A DNA stretch of 64,000 nucleotides from HGM11367 sp964600435 (lineage in GTDB: Bacteria > Bacillota > Clostridia > Christensenellales > UBA1242), in NCBI GenBank assembly GCA_964600435.1, contig CAZRJB010000004.1, forward strand, positions 38,118-102,117. Reading direction: 5' to 3'. The notes below the pieces were generated by a model. The model was not told the DNA's origin and searched no databases. It saw nothing but the letters and a program-made list of their open reading frames with translations. Position numbers and translations under genes: made by a program. Of this stretch, positions 17,154 through 25,243 are shown in pieces (the stretch's first letter is position 1; each line of letters starts with the position of its first letter).

Positions 17154-17858
17154 ATGGTTATTGAAAATTTTATAATTTTTATGAATAAAATACTGTTGTT
17201 TTCTTCGTTTATAAACAATGCACAAGGGTTTCCGCAACCACTAACCGAGCAAGAAGAAAAAGAGTATTTTGAAAAATATAAACAAGGCGATAAAAATGCA
17301 AAAGATAAGCTTATTAATCACAACTTAAGACTTGTTGCACACATTGTAAAAAAGTATGCAGGAACAAGCGAAGCCGACGATTTGATTTCGGTTGGAACAA
17401 TTGGTTTAATTAAAGCCATAAACACGTTTGAATATGGCAAGGGCACACAACTTTCTACATATGCAGCCCGATGCATAGAAAATGAAATTTTAATGCTTTT
17501 AAGAGTTTCAAAAAAACATAAAAACGTTATGTCTTTAGATGAGAGTTTGGGGCAAGACAAAGACGGCAACGATATTGAACTTGCAGACATTATACCCTCT
17601 GACGAAGAAGATGTTTTAAGCCAAGTGGAAAACAATGTGATAACACAAAAAATTAATGGACTTATTGACTCAAAACTGGATGCAAGAGAATCTGAAATAA
17701 TTAAAATGCGATACGGCATTGGCGGAACAACCGCCCTAACACAACGAGAAGTTGCTCAAAAACTAGGAATTTCTCGCTCATATATTTCTAGACTAGAAAC
17801 AAAAGCAATTGATATTATAAAAAAAGAAGTTTCTAAAGATAACTTTTTTGATGAATAA
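17154..17858 (+). CDS. sigK: Sporulation sigma factor, SigK type
   Basis: The 234-aa sigma-70 family protein starts at ATG 17154, 7 nt from AAAGGAA. It has a short hydrophobic N-terminal pro-region (IIFMNKILLFSSF), GFPQPLTEQEEKEYF, region 2 with NHNLRLVAHIVKKY and DDLISVGTIGLIKAI, and region 4 with ITQKINGLI to REVAQKLGISRSYISRLE. These blocks match sigma-K, the late mother-cell factor. The pro-region would need proteolytic removal, as in pro-sigma-K. The gene is continuous, with no skin element. SigE is a close alternative, but the LTEQEEKEYF segment favours SigK. Confidence 0.85.
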   Translation: MVIENFIIFMNKILLFSSFINNAQGFPQPLTEQEEKEYFEKYKQGDKNAKDKLINHNLRLVAHIVKKYAGTSEADDLISVGTIGLIKAINTFEYGKGTQLSTYAARCIENEILMLLRVSKKHKNVMSLDESLGQDKDGNDIELADIIPSDEEDVLSQVENNVITQKINGLIDSKLDARESEIIKMRYGIGGTTALTQREVAQKLGISRSYISRLETKAIDIIKKEVSKDNFFDE

Positions 17859-17890
17859 GTTTGAGCAAAAAACTGATAAAGTTTATTCAA

Positions 17891-17931
17891 AAAAAAGGCA
17901 AAATTGAATTATCTCAATTTTTGCCTTTTTT
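17891..17931. terminator. Bidirectional terminator between sigK and the floA operon
   Basis: A long stem pairs AAAAAGGCAAAATTGA with TCAATTTTTGCCTTTTT, with one bulged base. It has T runs on both strands and can end both convergent transcripts. Confidence 0.8.
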
Positions 17932-17938
17932 ATAAAAA

Positions 17939-18394
17939 TTAAACATCATCACGTTTTTTTAAAGCATTGTCAATTAGCAATGCCTTAACTTCGGGTGGCA
18001 ATTCTTTTATTTTTTGTGAAATTGTTTTGTTGTTTTTCTTTTTGTTGAAGTTTATAAGTTCTTGCAAACTATCATAATCATCGTAGTTGTTTTCAATTTT
18101 TTCTGGCATTGCCGGTTCTTGAACAGTTTGTTGAGCATAATCATTTTGAGTGGTTTGCTCTGTGTTTTGATAAAGCAACTCTTCTAGCGCCAAATCTTTT
18201 ATTGGTTCTTCATATTGATTTTTTATTGGAATAAAATCTTCATAGTTGACCTTTGGGCTTGGCTCTTTTGGTTTTGATGCTTCCTTTTTTTTGAACTTTT
18301 TGCCAAAAAACTCTTTAACTTGGTCAAAATAAATAACCAACAAAACAACTAAAAAAGCAAGAACTGCTATTAAAATTATACCAACCAACAACAT
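17939..18394 (-). CDS. Small membrane-anchored protein downstream of floA
   Basis: This 151-aa protein has one N-terminal hydrophobic helix (residues 2-23), a lysine-rich patch (about 28-45), then an acidic/glutamine-rich low-complexity tail ending KELPPEVKALLIDNALKKRDDV. I do not recognise a family. It follows floA by 24 nt with SD GGAGG, so it is likely co-expressed with the nfeD-floA membrane-microdomain genes. The closing helix resembles a short protein-interaction motif. Confidence 0.75.
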   Translation of the reverse strand: MLLVGIILIAVLAFLVVLLVIYFDQVKEFFGKKFKKKEASKPKEPSPKVNYEDFIPIKNQYEEPIKDLALEELLYQNTEQTTQNDYAQQTVQEPAMPEKIENNYDDYDSLQELINFNKKKNNKTISQKIKELPPEVKALLIDNALKKRDDV

Positions 18395-18418
18395 ATTCTT
18401 GCCTCCTTAATTAAATTT

Positions 18419-19426
18419 TTAAATGTTATCATTATTGTCTGAATTTGTTTCGCCAGCAATTGCTTTGCGCATTGAAGTGTCTGCATTTAGGTTTTGAATT
18501 TTATAATAATCCATAACACCCAATTTGCCTTCTTTTATTGCTTCTGCCATTGCTTTTGGAACTTCTGCTTCTGCAGCAATTAACACAGCTTGCATTTGTT
18601 GAGTTTTTGCTTTCATTTCTTGTTCGTGTGCTTCTGCCATTGCCCTACGTTCTTCGGCTTCGGCTTGAGCAACAACTTTTCTAGCTTCTGCTTCGTGCTT
18701 TCTAAGTTCTGCACCAATGTTTTTGCCAACGTCTATGTCTGCTATGTCAATTGATAAAATTTTGTAACTTGTTCCAATGTCCAAACCTTTATCTATAACT
18801 TTTTGAGAAATATAGTCAGGGTTTTCTAACACTTCACCATGAGTTTCTGCTGAACCAACAGTTGTTACAATACCTTCACCAACACGAGCCAAAATTGTTT
18901 CGTCACCAGCACCACCAACAAACTTTGCAATGTTTGCTCTAACGGTGATTCTAACTTTAACTTTTAACTCTACACCATCTTTAGCAACAGCAGAAATCAT
19001 GTCTGTTGTTATAACTTTTGGTGTTACAGATTGACGAATTGCTTGGTCAACATCACGACCAGCAAGGTCAATTGCTTTTGCTTCTTCAATGTCCAAATCA
19101 ATTTTTGCACTGTGAGCAGCAATTAATGCATTAATAACTTTTCTAACATCGCCACCAGCCAAGTGATGAGTTTCTAAAGAAACAACATCAACATCAATGC
19201 CAGCCTTTCTTGCCATAATGTATGCATCAATGATTATTGCAACTGGTATTCTTCTCATTTTCATACCAATAAGCCTTGTCATGGACACGTGTGACCCAGA
19301 AACAAGTGCAATAAACCAAGTTTTGATTGGAACCAATGCAATTATTAAAACAATTAAAATTGCCAAAATTCCAATTGCAACATATAAAATAATGCTGCCA
19401 GTGCTTGCTAATAATAAATCTAACAT
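18419..19426 (-). CDS. floA: Flotillin-like protein FloA
   Basis: FloA forms functional membrane microdomains in Firmicutes. The 335-aa product has an N-terminal membrane-embedded hairpin (about 7-30), the SPFH-like region with RMIGMKMRRIPVAIIIDAY, VRITVRANIAKFVGGAGDET, and a long alanine/glutamate-rich coiled coil (EAEARKVVAQAEAEERRAMAEA is spread over about 240-290). Length and sequence match YqfA/FloA well. The nfeD gene lies 20 nt upstream, the conserved partner arrangement. Confidence 0.95.
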   Translation of the reverse strand: MLDLLLASTGSIILYVAIGILAILIVLIIALVPIKTWFIALVSGSHVSMTRLIGMKMRRIPVAIIIDAYIMARKAGIDVDVVSLETHHLAGGDVRKVINALIAAHSAKIDLDIEEAKAIDLAGRDVDQAIRQSVTPKVITTDMISAVAKDGVELKVKVRITVRANIAKFVGGAGDETILARVGEGIVTTVGSAETHGEVLENPDYISQKVIDKGLDIGTSYKILSIDIADIDVGKNIGAELRKHEAEARKVVAQAEAEERRAMAEAHEQEMKAKTQQMQAVLIAAEAEVPKAMAEAIKEGKLGVMDYYKIQNLNADTSMRKAIAGETNSDNNDNI

Positions 19427-19446
19427 TTTAACCCTCCAATTTTTGT

Positions 19447-19986
19447 TTAATAAGATAATTTATCAATCATGATTCTTGCATCTTCAATTGAAACAACTTT
19501 AACAACTTCACCTTTTTGAATGATTGAACCAATTGCCTGCGCTTCAAACGTGTTTTGTTCAATTCTGATTTTTCCAACAGGCCTGCAATCGGTTAAAGCT
19601 AAACCCTCTTTGCCAACAAGATGATTAAGTTCTTGCTCTGCTTTTTCTTTAAAGTCTTTAGGAAGTGCTGTTTTGTTTTCTACAATTGCACTTTTTGCAA
19701 GCAGACCACTTTTTGCCGATTTAACAAAAAGCAAAAATATGATTAAAGTTATAAGAACAACAATCAAAATTAAAAAGAAAACTTGCAATGCCGAACCTGA
19801 AATTATTGCATGAACAACAACACCGCCAATTTCACACACAACACCCAAAATGCCAAAAAAACCAAAGCCTGGAATAACTGCCTCTATAATGCAAAAAATA
19901 ACACCCAAGCAAAGCAACAAAATGACAAGCCAATGCATGTTTACAAACAAACCGCTAAGTTCTTCCCAAAAATTTGCAAGCAACAT
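19447..19986 (-). CDS. NfeD-like membrane protein
   Basis: This 179-aa NfeD-family protein has four hydrophobic segments (about 17-105) and a C-terminal OB-fold domain with LVGKEGLALTDCRPVGKIRI and GEVVKVVSIEDARIMI. NfeD proteins pair with stomatin/flotillin proteins; floA is the next gene. It lacks the ClpP-like protease domain of long NfeD proteins, as expected for the short class. ATG at 19986 is preceded by AAAAGGGGA. Confidence 0.9.
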   Translation of the reverse strand: MLLANFWEELSGLFVNMHWLVILLLCLGVIFCIIEAVIPGFGFFGILGVVCEIGGVVVHAIISGSALQVFFLILIVVLITLIIFLLFVKSAKSGLLAKSAIVENKTALPKDFKEKAEQELNHLVGKEGLALTDCRPVGKIRIEQNTFEAQAIGSIIQKGEVVKVVSIEDARIMIDKLSY

Positions 19987-20011
19987 TTTAAATTTCCCCT
20001 TTTACACGGTT

Positions 20012-20040
20012 ATTATAACATACACATTATCAAAATGCAA
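20012..20040 (-). promoter_or_regulatory. Predicted promoter of the nfeD-floA operon
   Basis: Minus strand: -35 TTGCAT (20035-20040), 17-nt spacer, TGT followed by a consensus -10 TATAAT (20012-20017). Confidence 0.65.
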
Positions 20041-20116
20041 TATCAAAAAAAAAGATTTTTTAATTTTTTTTAAAAAGAGCGAAAATTTGCTTGATAATCA
20101 ATTTAAAAAACACAAA

Positions 20117-20144
20117 AACAGACCTAGCAAAAACTAGACCTGTT
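20117..20144 (-). terminator. Terminator after the LRR protein gene
   Basis: The arms AACAG..CTAG and CTAG..CTGTT pair with a two-base internal loop, followed by a TTTTTG tail on the minus strand, about 15 nt past the stop at 20158. Confidence 0.65.
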
Positions 20145-20157
20145 TTTTGAGAAATAT

Positions 20158-21882
20158 TTATGCAGTTAAATCTATGTCTCCATCAGTGCAATGAACTGTT
20201 GTGATGCTAGTGAATGCTTTCCAATCATTCCCCATGGATAAGTTTTTTGTAATTGCATTCCATTGTTCTTTTGTTCCTTGATATGTTACTGAAGTTAAAT
20301 TAGTGTTAGATCCCCCATAACTCGAGAAAGCCACACCTCCAATTGTTGTCACACTAACTGGAATAGTAACCAAACTCAAACTAGTACAACCAGAGAAAGT
20401 ACATGATTCTATTGATGTTACACCATTTGGAACTGTGACTGAGGTTAAACCTGTGCAACCTTGGAATGCTTGGTAATCTATGCTTGTTACACCATTTGGA
20501 ATGGTTGAGTTGTTACAACCCTTAATAAGTTTATTGCTTACTGTTTCTATTATAGCATTGCAATTGTTTCTGCTGTCATAAGCTGTGTTTTTTGAATCAA
20601 CAACAATACTTGTTAGTCCAGTGCAACCATAAAATGCTCTACTACCTATGCTTGTTACACTTGCAGGAATTGTGATTGAGGTTAAACCCGTGCAACCTTC
20701 GAATGCTGAAGTTTCTATTGAAGATATACCTTCTAAAAAAATCAATTCATTTAAACTTGTATTGTTTTTAAACATATCAACACAAGTAACACCTATTGTT
20801 GCTTTTAATAAGCCAGTAAAGTTTGTAAAAACATTATTAGTTCCAAAACTAGTCACACTACTTGGAATTGTGATTGAGGTTAAACCTGTGCAACCTGAGA
20901 ATGCAGCAGCACCTATGCTTGTTACACTATCTGGAATTGTTATTGATGTTAAACTTGAGCAACCTGAGAATGCAGCAGCACCTATGCTTGTTACACTATC
21001 TGGAATTGTTATTGATGTTAAACTTGAGCAATTAAAAAATACACCTTCTATACTTGTTATAGAACTCGGTATTACAACCGATTGTAAACTTGAACAATTT
21101 GCGAATCCATCGCTATAAGACCCCATATAATAAGACACAGGAATATCATTCACCAAATACACATTATCACCATCCCTATATGCTGCTGGGATGTTGGCAG
21201 TGGTGATTGTTGTGCTTGCTGCTTTAACACTTGCTGTTTTTGTTGTTGAGTCTGGAGTAAAGGTTAAAGTGTTTTCGTATTCTGTTTTTGCTTCTGGCCT
21301 TTCAAAATTTAGTTTTAGGTTGTTTAAGTTAACGTTGGAAAAAGTTTGAGCGGCAGATGGAGTTAAAGACAAAGTAAGTGTTGCTTTTTGGTCTTTTTCT
21401 AAAATGCAAACATAGCCAGAAGAGGTTACGGTTGAACCATCACTTGCAGTAAACACTGTAGTTGAAACAACTTTTTTTGCTAAATCACCAGTCAAGCTGA
21501 TTTCTGCCGTGATTGCATAATCTGACTCGTTTGTCATTTCAAACGTGAACACAATTGGGGTGGCAATTTCACCTTTTTTGGCAGATAGGTCATCAAAGTA
21601 TATGGTTTGTGCAATGGACCAAGTTACATCACCCTCAATAAGTTTGCCTTGGTTGGTGTTTGTTGCATCTGTTAAAGGAGCAATTGTTAAAGTTTGGTTG
21701 TTTGAATTTACAGCGCCTTCAATTTTGCCCAAAACTCTAACCTTGCAGTTGTGAGCATTAAAACTCATGTTGCCTGTTGTGGTTAGGCTTGCCCTTTTGG
21801 CAGCATAAACACCAAACAACAAAACAGAAACGCTTAAACAAAGCATTGCAACACAGAGCAAAAAACCAAATCTTTTCTTCAC
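20158..21882 (-). CDS. Secreted BspA-type leucine-rich-repeat protein with camelysin-like N-terminal domain
   Basis: The 574-aa protein starts at GTG 21882, 7 nt after GGGGA. It has a signal peptide ending LFGVYAA, a roughly 200-residue beta-rich domain, then LRR_5/BspA-type repeats of about 23 residues (pattern: F.GC.SLTSITIP.SVTSIG). Such repeats mediate surface or host binding in many gut bacteria. There is no LPXTG motif or C-terminal membrane helix, so it is released or held by other means. Two adjacent repeats are identical in DNA (20891-21028). The signal peptide and first domain resemble the protein at 62122. The gene shares a promoter region with glyS. Confidence 0.85.
   Translation of the reverse strand: MKKRFGFLLCVAMLCLSVSVLLFGVYAAKRASLTTTGNMSFNAHNCKVRVLGKIEGAVNSNNQTLTIAPLTDATNTNQGKLIEGDVTWSIAQTIYFDDLSAKKGEIATPIVFTFEMTNESDYAITAEISLTGDLAKKVVSTTVFTASDGSTVTSSGYVCILEKDQKATLTLSLTPSAAQTFSNVNLNNLKLNFERPEAKTEYENTLTFTPDSTTKTASVKAASTTITTANIPAAYRDGDNVYLVNDIPVSYYMGSYSDGFANCSSLQSVVIPSSITSIEGVFFNCSSLTSITIPDSVTSIGAAAFSGCSSLTSITIPDSVTSIGAAAFSGCTGLTSITIPSSVTSFGTNNVFTNFTGLLKATIGVTCVDMFKNNTSLNELIFLEGISSIETSAFEGCTGLTSITIPASVTSIGSRAFYGCTGLTSIVVDSKNTAYDSRNNCNAIIETVSNKLIKGCNNSTIPNGVTSIDYQAFQGCTGLTSVTVPNGVTSIESCTFSGCTSLSLVTIPVSVTTIGGVAFSSYGGSNTNLTSVTYQGTKEQWNAITKNLSMGNDWKAFTSITTVHCTDGDIDLTA
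20891..21028 (-). repeat. Perfect 2 x 69-bp tandem repeat inside the LRR coding region
   Basis: Copies 20891-20959 and 20960-21028 are identical at the base level. Each encodes one 23-residue repeat. Identity at silent sites points to recent duplication or gene conversion, hence likely copy-number variation. Confidence 0.9.
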
Positions 21883-21913
21883 TATTTTATCCCCTTTTTA
21901 AAAACTTTTCTTT

Positions 21914-21942
21914 ATTCTAACCTTACCAAGCAAGTTTGTCAA
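21914..21942 (-). promoter_or_regulatory. Predicted promoter of the LRR protein gene
   Basis: Minus strand: consensus -35 TTGACA (21937-21942), 17-nt spacer, -10 TAGAAT (21914-21919). Its -35 overlaps the -35 of the divergent glyS promoter. Confidence 0.7.
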
Positions 21943-21964
21943 CTAATTTGGATGGTTTTAGTAT
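21936..21964 (+). promoter_or_regulatory. Predicted promoter of the T-box-glyS transcript
   Basis: Plus strand: -35 TTGTCA (21936-21941), 17-nt spacer, -10 TAGTAT (21959-21964). It puts the transcript start about 200 nt ahead of the T-box sequence. Confidence 0.55.
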
Positions 21965-21965
21965 A

Positions 21966-22239
21966 AACAAAAAAGAAAATTTTAAGCAAGTTTTTAAAAC
22001 CGCTTTAACAATTTGCAAAACGGTAAAAACATTTGACAAACAAATTAAAAACATTTATCATGTGAAATATATGCTAAGAAAAAGGTGGCGACTTTGGAGC
22101 ATAGCAAAAGAAATTTTGCCGTTTATCTTTTCGTTAAAAAAGAAAAAAGTGAGCATTTTATGCTAACTGGGGTGGAACCGCGGTTAAGTTAGAAAAGAAT
22201 CGTCCCCATATCAAACATTTTTGTTTGATATGGTTTTTT
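21966..22239 (+). promoter_or_regulatory. T-box riboswitch leader of glyS
   Basis: The conserved T-box GGGTGGAACCGCGG (22170-22183) is followed by CGTCCCC and by a terminator with a 12-bp stem, CCATATCAAACA/TGTTTGATATGG (22206-22217 and 22222-22233), and six T. Uncharged tRNA would stabilise the antiterminator and allow glyS transcription. The adjacent gene predicts tRNA-Gly as ligand. A GGC at 22087-22089 is a possible specifier, but I could not fold stem I with confidence. A 76-codon ORF across this leader is not taken as a gene. Confidence 0.88.
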
Positions 22240-22291
22240 GTTTTTTTACCCATAAAAAGGCAAGTTTTAAAAAAAATAAAAGGAGAAACAA

Positions 22292-23680
22292 ATGGAAAAC
22301 AATGTAACAATGGATAAACTGGTTAGTTTATGTAAAAGTCGTGGAATCATTTTTCAAGGCAGTGAAATTTATGGTGGAATGGGCAACACATGGGACTATG
22401 GTCCAATTGGAGTTGAAATAAAAAACAACATAAAGCGTGCTTGGTGGAAAAGGTTTGTTCAAGAAAGTGAAAATTCTTTTGGTGTTGATGCTGCAATTTT
22501 AATGAATTCTAGGGTTTGGGATGCAAGTGGGCACACCACATCTTTTTCTGACCCTAAAATGGATTGCAAAAGTTGTAAAACAAGGCACAGAGCGGATAAT
22601 TTGATTGAAAACTATTGTGCAAAGCACAACATTGGCAATGTAACACCAGACAAGATGTCTAACGAAGAAATGGAAAGTTTTATTGAGGAGCACAAAATTT
22701 GTTGCCCTGTTTGTGGAAACCACAATTTTACAAACATACGTCAATTTAAGTTGATGTTTGAAACTTCTAGAGGGGTTACGGAAGACAACACTGACAAAAT
22801 TTATTTGCGACCTGAAACTGCGCAAGGTGAATTTGTTAACTTTTTGAATGTTCAAAGGAGCATGCGTGCAAAAGTGCCTTTTGGAATTGCGCAAATTGGA
22901 AAAGCTTTCCGAAACGAAATCACTCCTGGAAACTTTATTTTTAGAACAATTGAGTTTGAGCAAATGGAACATCAATGGTTTTGCAAAGAAGGCACAGATG
23001 TTGAATATTATGAGCAATTTAAGCAAAAAGCATTTGATTTTTTAACAAGCATTGGATTTTCTGCCGAGCATTTACGTTTTAAAGACCATGACAAATTGGC
23101 GCACTATGCCAGGGCTGCCTGTGACATTCAGTTTTTGTATCCAATGGGTTGGCAAGAACTTAATGGCATTCATAACAGAACAAACTATGATTTATCTAGG
23201 CATCAGGAATATTCTGGAAAAAACATGTTGTATATGGACCCAGTTACAAACGAAAAGTTTGTTCCATATGTTGTTGAGTATTCTATTGGAGCAGACAGGT
23301 TGATGTTGGCTGTTTTGTGTGAAGCGTATCGTGAAGAAACTCTTGAAAATGGCGAAACAAGAAATGTGTTAAAACTTGCGCCTTGTCTTTCGGCTTTTAA
23401 GGCTTGTGTTTTGCCTTTAATGAAAAAAGACCACAGTGAAAAAGCAAAAGAAATTCACAAAATGCTTTCAAAAGAATTTATGTGCGACTATGACGAAAGC
23501 GGTTCAATTGGCAAACGTTATCGCCGTCAAGATGAAATTGGAACACCATTTTGCATAACAATTGACGAAAACACTTTAACAAACAACACGGTTACAATTA
23601 GAGATAGAGATTCTATGGAACAAGTTGTTGTTTTTGTTGATTCTGTTGTAGATTTTGTAAAAAACAAAATTAAGTATTAA
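22292..23680 (+). CDS. glyS: Glycyl-tRNA synthetase, dimeric (alpha2) type
   Basis: The 462-aa class II synthetase attaches glycine to tRNA-Gly. N-terminal SLCKSRGIIFQGSEIYGG and WDYGPIGVEIKNN are typical of the single-chain dimeric enzyme. Two Cys pairs (CKSC at about 91 and CPVC at about 138) mark a zinc-like insertion. Motif 2 TAQGEFVNFLNVQ and RNEITPGNFIFRTIEFEQM are clear, and IGTPFCITIDE lies in the anticodon-binding domain. ATG at 22292 follows AAAAGGAG. It is controlled by the T-box leader. Confidence 0.97.
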   Translation: MENNVTMDKLVSLCKSRGIIFQGSEIYGGMGNTWDYGPIGVEIKNNIKRAWWKRFVQESENSFGVDAAILMNSRVWDASGHTTSFSDPKMDCKSCKTRHRADNLIENYCAKHNIGNVTPDKMSNEEMESFIEEHKICCPVCGNHNFTNIRQFKLMFETSRGVTEDNTDKIYLRPETAQGEFVNFLNVQRSMRAKVPFGIAQIGKAFRNEITPGNFIFRTIEFEQMEHQWFCKEGTDVEYYEQFKQKAFDFLTSIGFSAEHLRFKDHDKLAHYARAACDIQFLYPMGWQELNGIHNRTNYDLSRHQEYSGKNMLYMDPVTNEKFVPYVVEYSIGADRLMLAVLCEAYREETLENGETRNVLKLAPCLSAFKACVLPLMKKDHSEKAKEIHKMLSKEFMCDYDESGSIGKRYRRQDEIGTPFCITIDENTLTNNTVTIRDRDSMEQVVVFVDSVVDFVKNKIKY

Positions 23681-23695
23681 TTCATTTTCCCCATT

Positions 23696-23732
23696 AAAAA
23701 AGCATAGACTGATTAAAGCCTATGCTTTTTTT
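23696..23732. terminator. Bidirectional terminator between glyS and the convergent operon
   Basis: The stem AAAAAAGCATAG (23696-23707) pairs with CTATGCTTTTTT (23720-23731), with T runs on both strands. It lies between the glyS stop and the stop of the metallo-hydrolase at 23736. Confidence 0.82.
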
Positions 23733-23735
23733 GAG

Positions 23736-24863
23736 TTATGCCCATGATGCGGGGCATGTTCGGTTTTCTTTAAACCAAGCAGTGTCTTTTAACAGAGTGT
23801 TGTTGTTTGAGCACTCGACCAAAGTTGCAGACGAAGTTGAAGAAACACAAATGTTGCCGTTCATGGATTCAAAGCCATCGCTTTTATAACCACCAGAGCC
23901 GTTTTCTTTTATTTTGCCCAAAGTTGTTACATACACCTTTGTTGTGTAAACACTTATTCTGTTAACAAAATCTTGTGATGGAAAAGTGTTTTCTGAATAG
24001 CTTGCATATTCATAATTGCCTGCGCAACAACAAACACAGCATATTTTTGGTTGAATAACTTCTAGAAGGCATTCGTTTGAACTGGTTATGCTTCCATGAT
24101 GCCCTGCTTTAAACAATTCACATTTTGGCAAGTTGTTAAGTTCAACCAAACTTTGCTCGCCTGATTTTTCTAAATCACCCGTAAACAAAAAGTGTTTATC
24201 TCCATGGGAGAACAATGTGCAAACTGAATGATTGTTTTCGGTTGAAGAAACTTGGCTATAATATTTCTGATTTAAAATTTCCATTGTTACATTTTGCGTT
24301 ATGTTATATATGTTTGTTGCGCCATTAGTTTGATTAATGCAGTCCAGTGCTGTGTAATGTTTAGCGCCACGGTCAACTGCTTCACTTAATTCACGTTGAT
24401 AGTTTATGTACATGTCTTCGCCAAGTTTTTTGGTGGTTGCTTGTGCAAAATCGATAATTATACCAATTTCATACATATCAAAAATGCTTTCAGTGTCTGA
24501 ATTGGTTGCAAAACCCGCATAATGGTCTTCATGTGCATGTGTTACAATAACATATTCGAGTTTGTTGTCTGTTACGTGATTATTTATATATGAAGTTATT
24601 ACTGGCAAGGAAGAAAGATTAGAGCCGGCGTCAATTAAAATGTCCACATTGCCTGCTTTAATATATGTGCAATCACCTGTGTTTTGATTGCCCAATTCTA
24701 AAAAATGAAAAGATATGGCTCCAGATGTAAAAACCTGAATGTTTGATATTTCTTTATGGGTTTTGTATGCAAACAAACCCAAAGCGCCACAGCAAAAACC
24801 AACAACAGATAATGCTATAACAAGCAAGAAAGAAACAAATTTTCCGTAATATTTTTTAGCCAT
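23736..24863 (-). CDS. Exported ComEC-like metallo-beta-lactamase-fold hydrolase
   Basis: This 375-aa protein has an N-terminal membrane helix (about 8-32) and a metallo-hydrolase domain like the extracellular one of ComEC: LIDAGSN, VTHAHEDHYAG, FTGDLEKSGE and KAGHHGSITSS. ComEC processes incoming DNA in competence, but stand-alone relatives can be nucleases or phosphodiesterases. A cysteine-rich CCVCCCAG stretch and a Cys in the C-terminal tail are odd for an exported protein. It is the last gene of the cca-rmuC-pgcA-uvrC operon, 1 nt after the Ig-like protein gene. Confidence 0.83.
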   Translation of the reverse strand: MAKKYYGKFVSFLLVIALSVVGFCCGALGLFAYKTHKEISNIQVFTSGAISFHFLELGNQNTGDCTYIKAGNVDILIDAGSNLSSLPVITSYINNHVTDNKLEYVIVTHAHEDHYAGFATNSDTESIFDMYEIGIIIDFAQATTKKLGEDMYINYQRELSEAVDRGAKHYTALDCINQTNGATNIYNITQNVTMEILNQKYYSQVSSTENNHSVCTLFSHGDKHFLFTGDLEKSGEQSLVELNNLPKCELFKAGHHGSITSSNECLLEVIQPKICCVCCCAGNYEYASYSENTFPSQDFVNRISVYTTKVYVTTLGKIKENGSGGYKSDGFESMNGNICVSSTSSATLVECSNNNTLLKDTAWFKENRTCPASWA

Positions 24864-24864
24864 T

Positions 24865-25242
24865 TTATTCTCCTTTTACTGTTACTTTTCTGTATAGAGT
24901 GTAATTCAAAAACCTAATGTTATTAACTTTATATTTAATAACATAGTCATCTGCAAAAGTGGTGTCAACTTCGCCAATTATTTCAACTTGGTCAGAAATG
25001 TCTTTTCCAAAAGCGATAATTTTTACACCTTGATCTTCATAGCTTTCTCCTAGATTTATTTCAACTTCTAGTTCGCCTATAATTTCAAATGTGTCATTTT
25101 TTGTTATAAAATATGTTGTGGCAACTCCACAAAACAAACACAACGCAAAAAACATGCATGCAACAATTTTTGTTGCTGAACTAAACTTTGAAACAATTTT
25201 TTTTGTTTTCTTTTTTGCCTTTTTACTAATTTTGTATGCCAT
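24865..25242 (-). CDS. Membrane-anchored single Ig-like domain protein
   Basis: The 125-aa product has a lysine-rich N-terminus, one membrane helix (about 20-42) and an Ig-like domain of the DUF5011 type: EVEINLGESYEDQGVKIIAF then YVIKYKV. ATG at 25242 follows AAAAAGGA; a longer in-frame extension into uvrC lacks this and is rejected. It overlaps no gene and lies 1 nt after uvrC. It could be a partner of the exported hydrolase immediately downstream. Confidence 0.8.
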   Translation of the reverse strand: MAYKISKKAKKKTKKIVSKFSSATKIVACMFFALCLFCGVATTYFITKNDTFEIIGELEVEINLGESYEDQGVKIIAFGKDISDQVEIIGEVDTTFADDYVIKYKVNNIRFLNYTLYRKVTVKGE

Positions 25243-25243
25243 T

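Noticed and set aside
21936..22166. 76-codon ORF on the plus strand upstream of glyS
   Set aside because: It lies inside the T-box leader, has no SD, and its sequence is explained by the riboswitch.
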